This document shows, in pieces, positions 61,910-64,000 of a stretch of 64,000 nt of DNA. Position 1 is the first letter of the stretch; every line of letters begins with the position of its first letter. The stretch comes from Auanema rhodensis. Its lineage: Eukaryota > Nematoda > Chromadorea > Rhabditida > Rhabditidae. A model generated the notes under the pieces. That model was not told where the DNA came from and searched no databases. It saw only the letters and a list, made by a program, of their open reading frames with translations. The stretch is taken from NCBI GenBank assembly GCA_964057225.1, contig OZ059896.1, positions 4,588,001-4,652,000 of the forward strand, in the 5' to 3' direction. The position numbers were made by a program, and so were the translations under genes.

Positions 61910-64000
61910 AATGCATCATTTTTCAAACGATCATAACTAATTTTTGTATTAAGCTTTTCTTAATGTAGTATAGTGCTTTCGATGCGGACTTTTAAGCTGC
62001 GTCGATCTATGTTATCAGATTTGCGCTAGCTTAAAAATGCACCGAGATATCAACTGATATAAGTTCACACTTATATCCTCGATTTTCACCCTGAAGAATT
62101 AATTTTTTCGTTGAATAACATTGTCCATCGTTTTTGCCTCGAAAAAAGGAATCTAAAAACATCTACTTTTTGCTAAATTATTTTGAAATTTTTCGAAAAA
62201 ATTTTTGTCAAAATGTTTTTGGAAGCAATTTTGAGTGTACATGGAAACTCAACATACACTAATGCATCATTTTTCAAACGATCATAACTAATTTTTGTGA
62301 TGAGCGTTTCTCCATGTAGTATAGTGCATTCGATGCGGACTTTTAAGCTGCGTCGATCTATGTTATCAGATTTGCGCTAGCTTAAAAATGCACCGAGATA
62401 TCAACTGATATAAGTTCACACTTATATCCTCGATTTTCACCCTGAAGAATTAATTTTTTCGTTGAATAACATTGTCCATCGTTTTTGCCTCAAAAAAAGG
62501 AATCTAAAAACATCTACTTTTTGCGAAATTATTTTGAAATTTTTCGAAAAAATTTTGTCAAAATGTTTTTGGAAGCAATGTTGAGTGTACATGGAAACTC
62601 AACATACACTAATGCATCATTTTTCAAACGATCATAACTAATTTTTGTGATGAGCGTTTCTCCATGTAGTATAATGCATTCGATGCGGATTTTTAAGCTG
62701 CGTCGATCTGTGTTATCAGATTTGCGCTAGCTTAAAAATGCACCGAGATATCAACTGATATAAGTTCACACTTATATCCTCGATTTTCACCCTGAAGAAT
62801 TAATTTTTTCGTTGAATAACATTGCCCATCGTTTTTGCCTTGAAAGAAGGAATCTAAAAACATCTACTTTTTGCTAAATTATTTTGAAATTTTTCGAAAA
62901 AATTTTTGTCAAAATGTTTTTGGAAGCAATTTTGAGTGTACATGGAAACTCAACATACACTAATGCATCATTTTTCAAACGATCATAACTAATTTTTGTA
63001 TTAAGCTTTTCTTAATGTAGTATAGTGCATTCGATGCGGACTTTTAAGCTGCGTCGATCTGTGTTATCAGATTTGCGCTAGCTTAAAAATGCACCGAGAT
63101 ATCAACTGATATAAGTTCACACTTATATCCTCGATTTTCACCCTGAAGAATTAATTTTTTCGTTGAATAACATTGTCCATCGTTTTTGCCTTGAAAGAAG
63201 GAATCTAAAAACATCTACTTTTTGCTAAATTATTTTGAAATTTTTCGAAAAAATTTTTGTCAAAATGTTTTTGGAAGCAATTTTGAGTGTACATGGAAAC
63301 TCAACATACACTAATGCATCATTTTTCAAACGATCATAACTAATTTTTGTATTAAGCTTTTCTTAATGTAGTATAGTGCATTCGATGCGGACTTTTAAGC
63401 TGCGTCGATCTGTGTTATCAGATTTGCGCTAGCTTAAAAATGCACCGAGATATCAACTGATATAAGTTCACACTTATATCCTCGATTTTCACCCTGAAGA
63501 ATTAATTTTTTCGTTGAATAACATTGTCCATCGTTTTTGCCTTGAAAGAAGGAATCTAAAAACATCTACTTTTTGCTAAATTATTTTGAAATTTTTCGAA
63601 AAAATTTTTGTCAAAATGTTTTTGGAAGCAATTTTGAGTGTACATGGAAACTCAACATACACTAATGCATCATTTTTCAAACGATCATAACTAATTTTTG
63701 TGATGAGCGTTTCTCCATGTAGTATAATGCATTCGATGCGGATTTTTAAGCTGCGTCGATCTGTGTTATCAGATTTGCGCTAGCTTAAAAATGCACCGAG
63801 ATATCAACTGATATAAGTTCACTCTTATATCCTCGATTTTCACCCTGAAGAATTAATTTTTTCGTTGAATAACATTGTCCATCGTTTTTGCCTTGAAAGA
63901 AGGAATCTAAAAACATCTACTTTTTGCTAAATTATTTTGAAATTTTTCGAAAAAATTTTTGTCAAAATGTTTTTGGAAGCAATGTTGAGTGTACATGGAA

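Larger units (their letters stand above)
1..64000 (+). repeat. Tandem satellite DNA array, about 350.6-bp monomer, about 182 copies
   Basis: The sequence returns to the same phase mark, TATCCTCGATTTTC, at 1, 352, 703, 1053, 1404, 1755, 2106, 2457 and 2807, and so on to the end of the window, giving steps of 350 or 351 bp. All copies are in the same orientation and no base of non-satellite sequence was seen. Copies differ at a limited set of recurring sites rather than at random, which is the usual signature of concerted evolution in a satellite. Both ends of the window lie inside the array. There is no gene, RNA gene, transposon, promoter or terminator that I can support anywhere in the 64 kb. 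A centromeric or pericentromeric location is an inference from the size and purity of the array. The family is not one I can name. Confidence 0.98.

Noticed and set aside
1-64000. CRISPR array
   Set aside because: The repeat unit is about 351 bp with no short repeat and unique spacer alternation, and there are no cas genes; it is a eukaryotic-type satellite.
1-64000. Identity with the Drosophila 1.688 (359-bp) or Tribolium satellites
   Set aside because: The length and A/T-run style are similar, but I could not align the monomer convincingly to either from memory; a database search is needed to decide.
1-64000. Tandemly repeated rRNA, tRNA, histone or other gene cluster
   Set aside because: The monomer is too short and AT-rich, has stops in all frames in most copies, and shows no tRNA or rRNA-like segment.

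Overview
The whole window is one uninterrupted, head-to-tail satellite DNA array. An AT-rich monomer of 350 or 351 bp (about 32% G+C when one monomer was counted by hand) repeats roughly 182 times from base 1 to base 64000, always in the same orientation. I see no gene, RNA gene, transposon, inversion or unique spacer. The array enters and leaves the window mid-run, so neither edge is visible. Such an array indicates a eukaryote, most likely pericentromeric or centromeric heterochromatin or another long satellite block. The monomer size and AT-richness resemble insect satellites, but I do not recognise the family and cannot name a species.

On top of the monomer period the array has a patchwork of higher-order repeats (HORs), in which groups of monomers are copied as units: an old-looking dimer at about 352-1754; pentamers at 7715-11222; hexamers at 10521-14732; a dimer at about 20.3-22.4 kb; an imperfect octamer at 29815-34284; pentamers at 36825-40332; an 11-mer at 40333-48048; three near-identical pentamers of 1753 bp at 51201-56459; and a further pentamer pair at 56810-60319. 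Blocks of 1-3 kb also recur at distances of 4.9, 17.2, 24.6 and 32.3 kb, which points to repeated segmental duplication by unequal exchange or gene conversion.

Monomers differ at a small set of linked sites. The left half comes mainly as a 350-bp form (CTCAAAAAAAGG, GCGAAA, four Ts before GTC, ATGTTGAG) or a 351-bp form (TTGAAAGAAGG and relatives, GCTAAA, five Ts, usually ATTTTGAG). The right half comes as a GATGAGCG form or an ATTAAGC form. Most monomers are mosaics of these. Every monomer carries several short inverted repeats, the best being a perfect 8-bp dyad close to the monomer junction chosen here.

The only open reading frames of note are three identical 81-codon frames in the 51-55 kb pentamers. 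They are satellite sequence in which one in-frame stop has mutated, and I do not treat them as genes.
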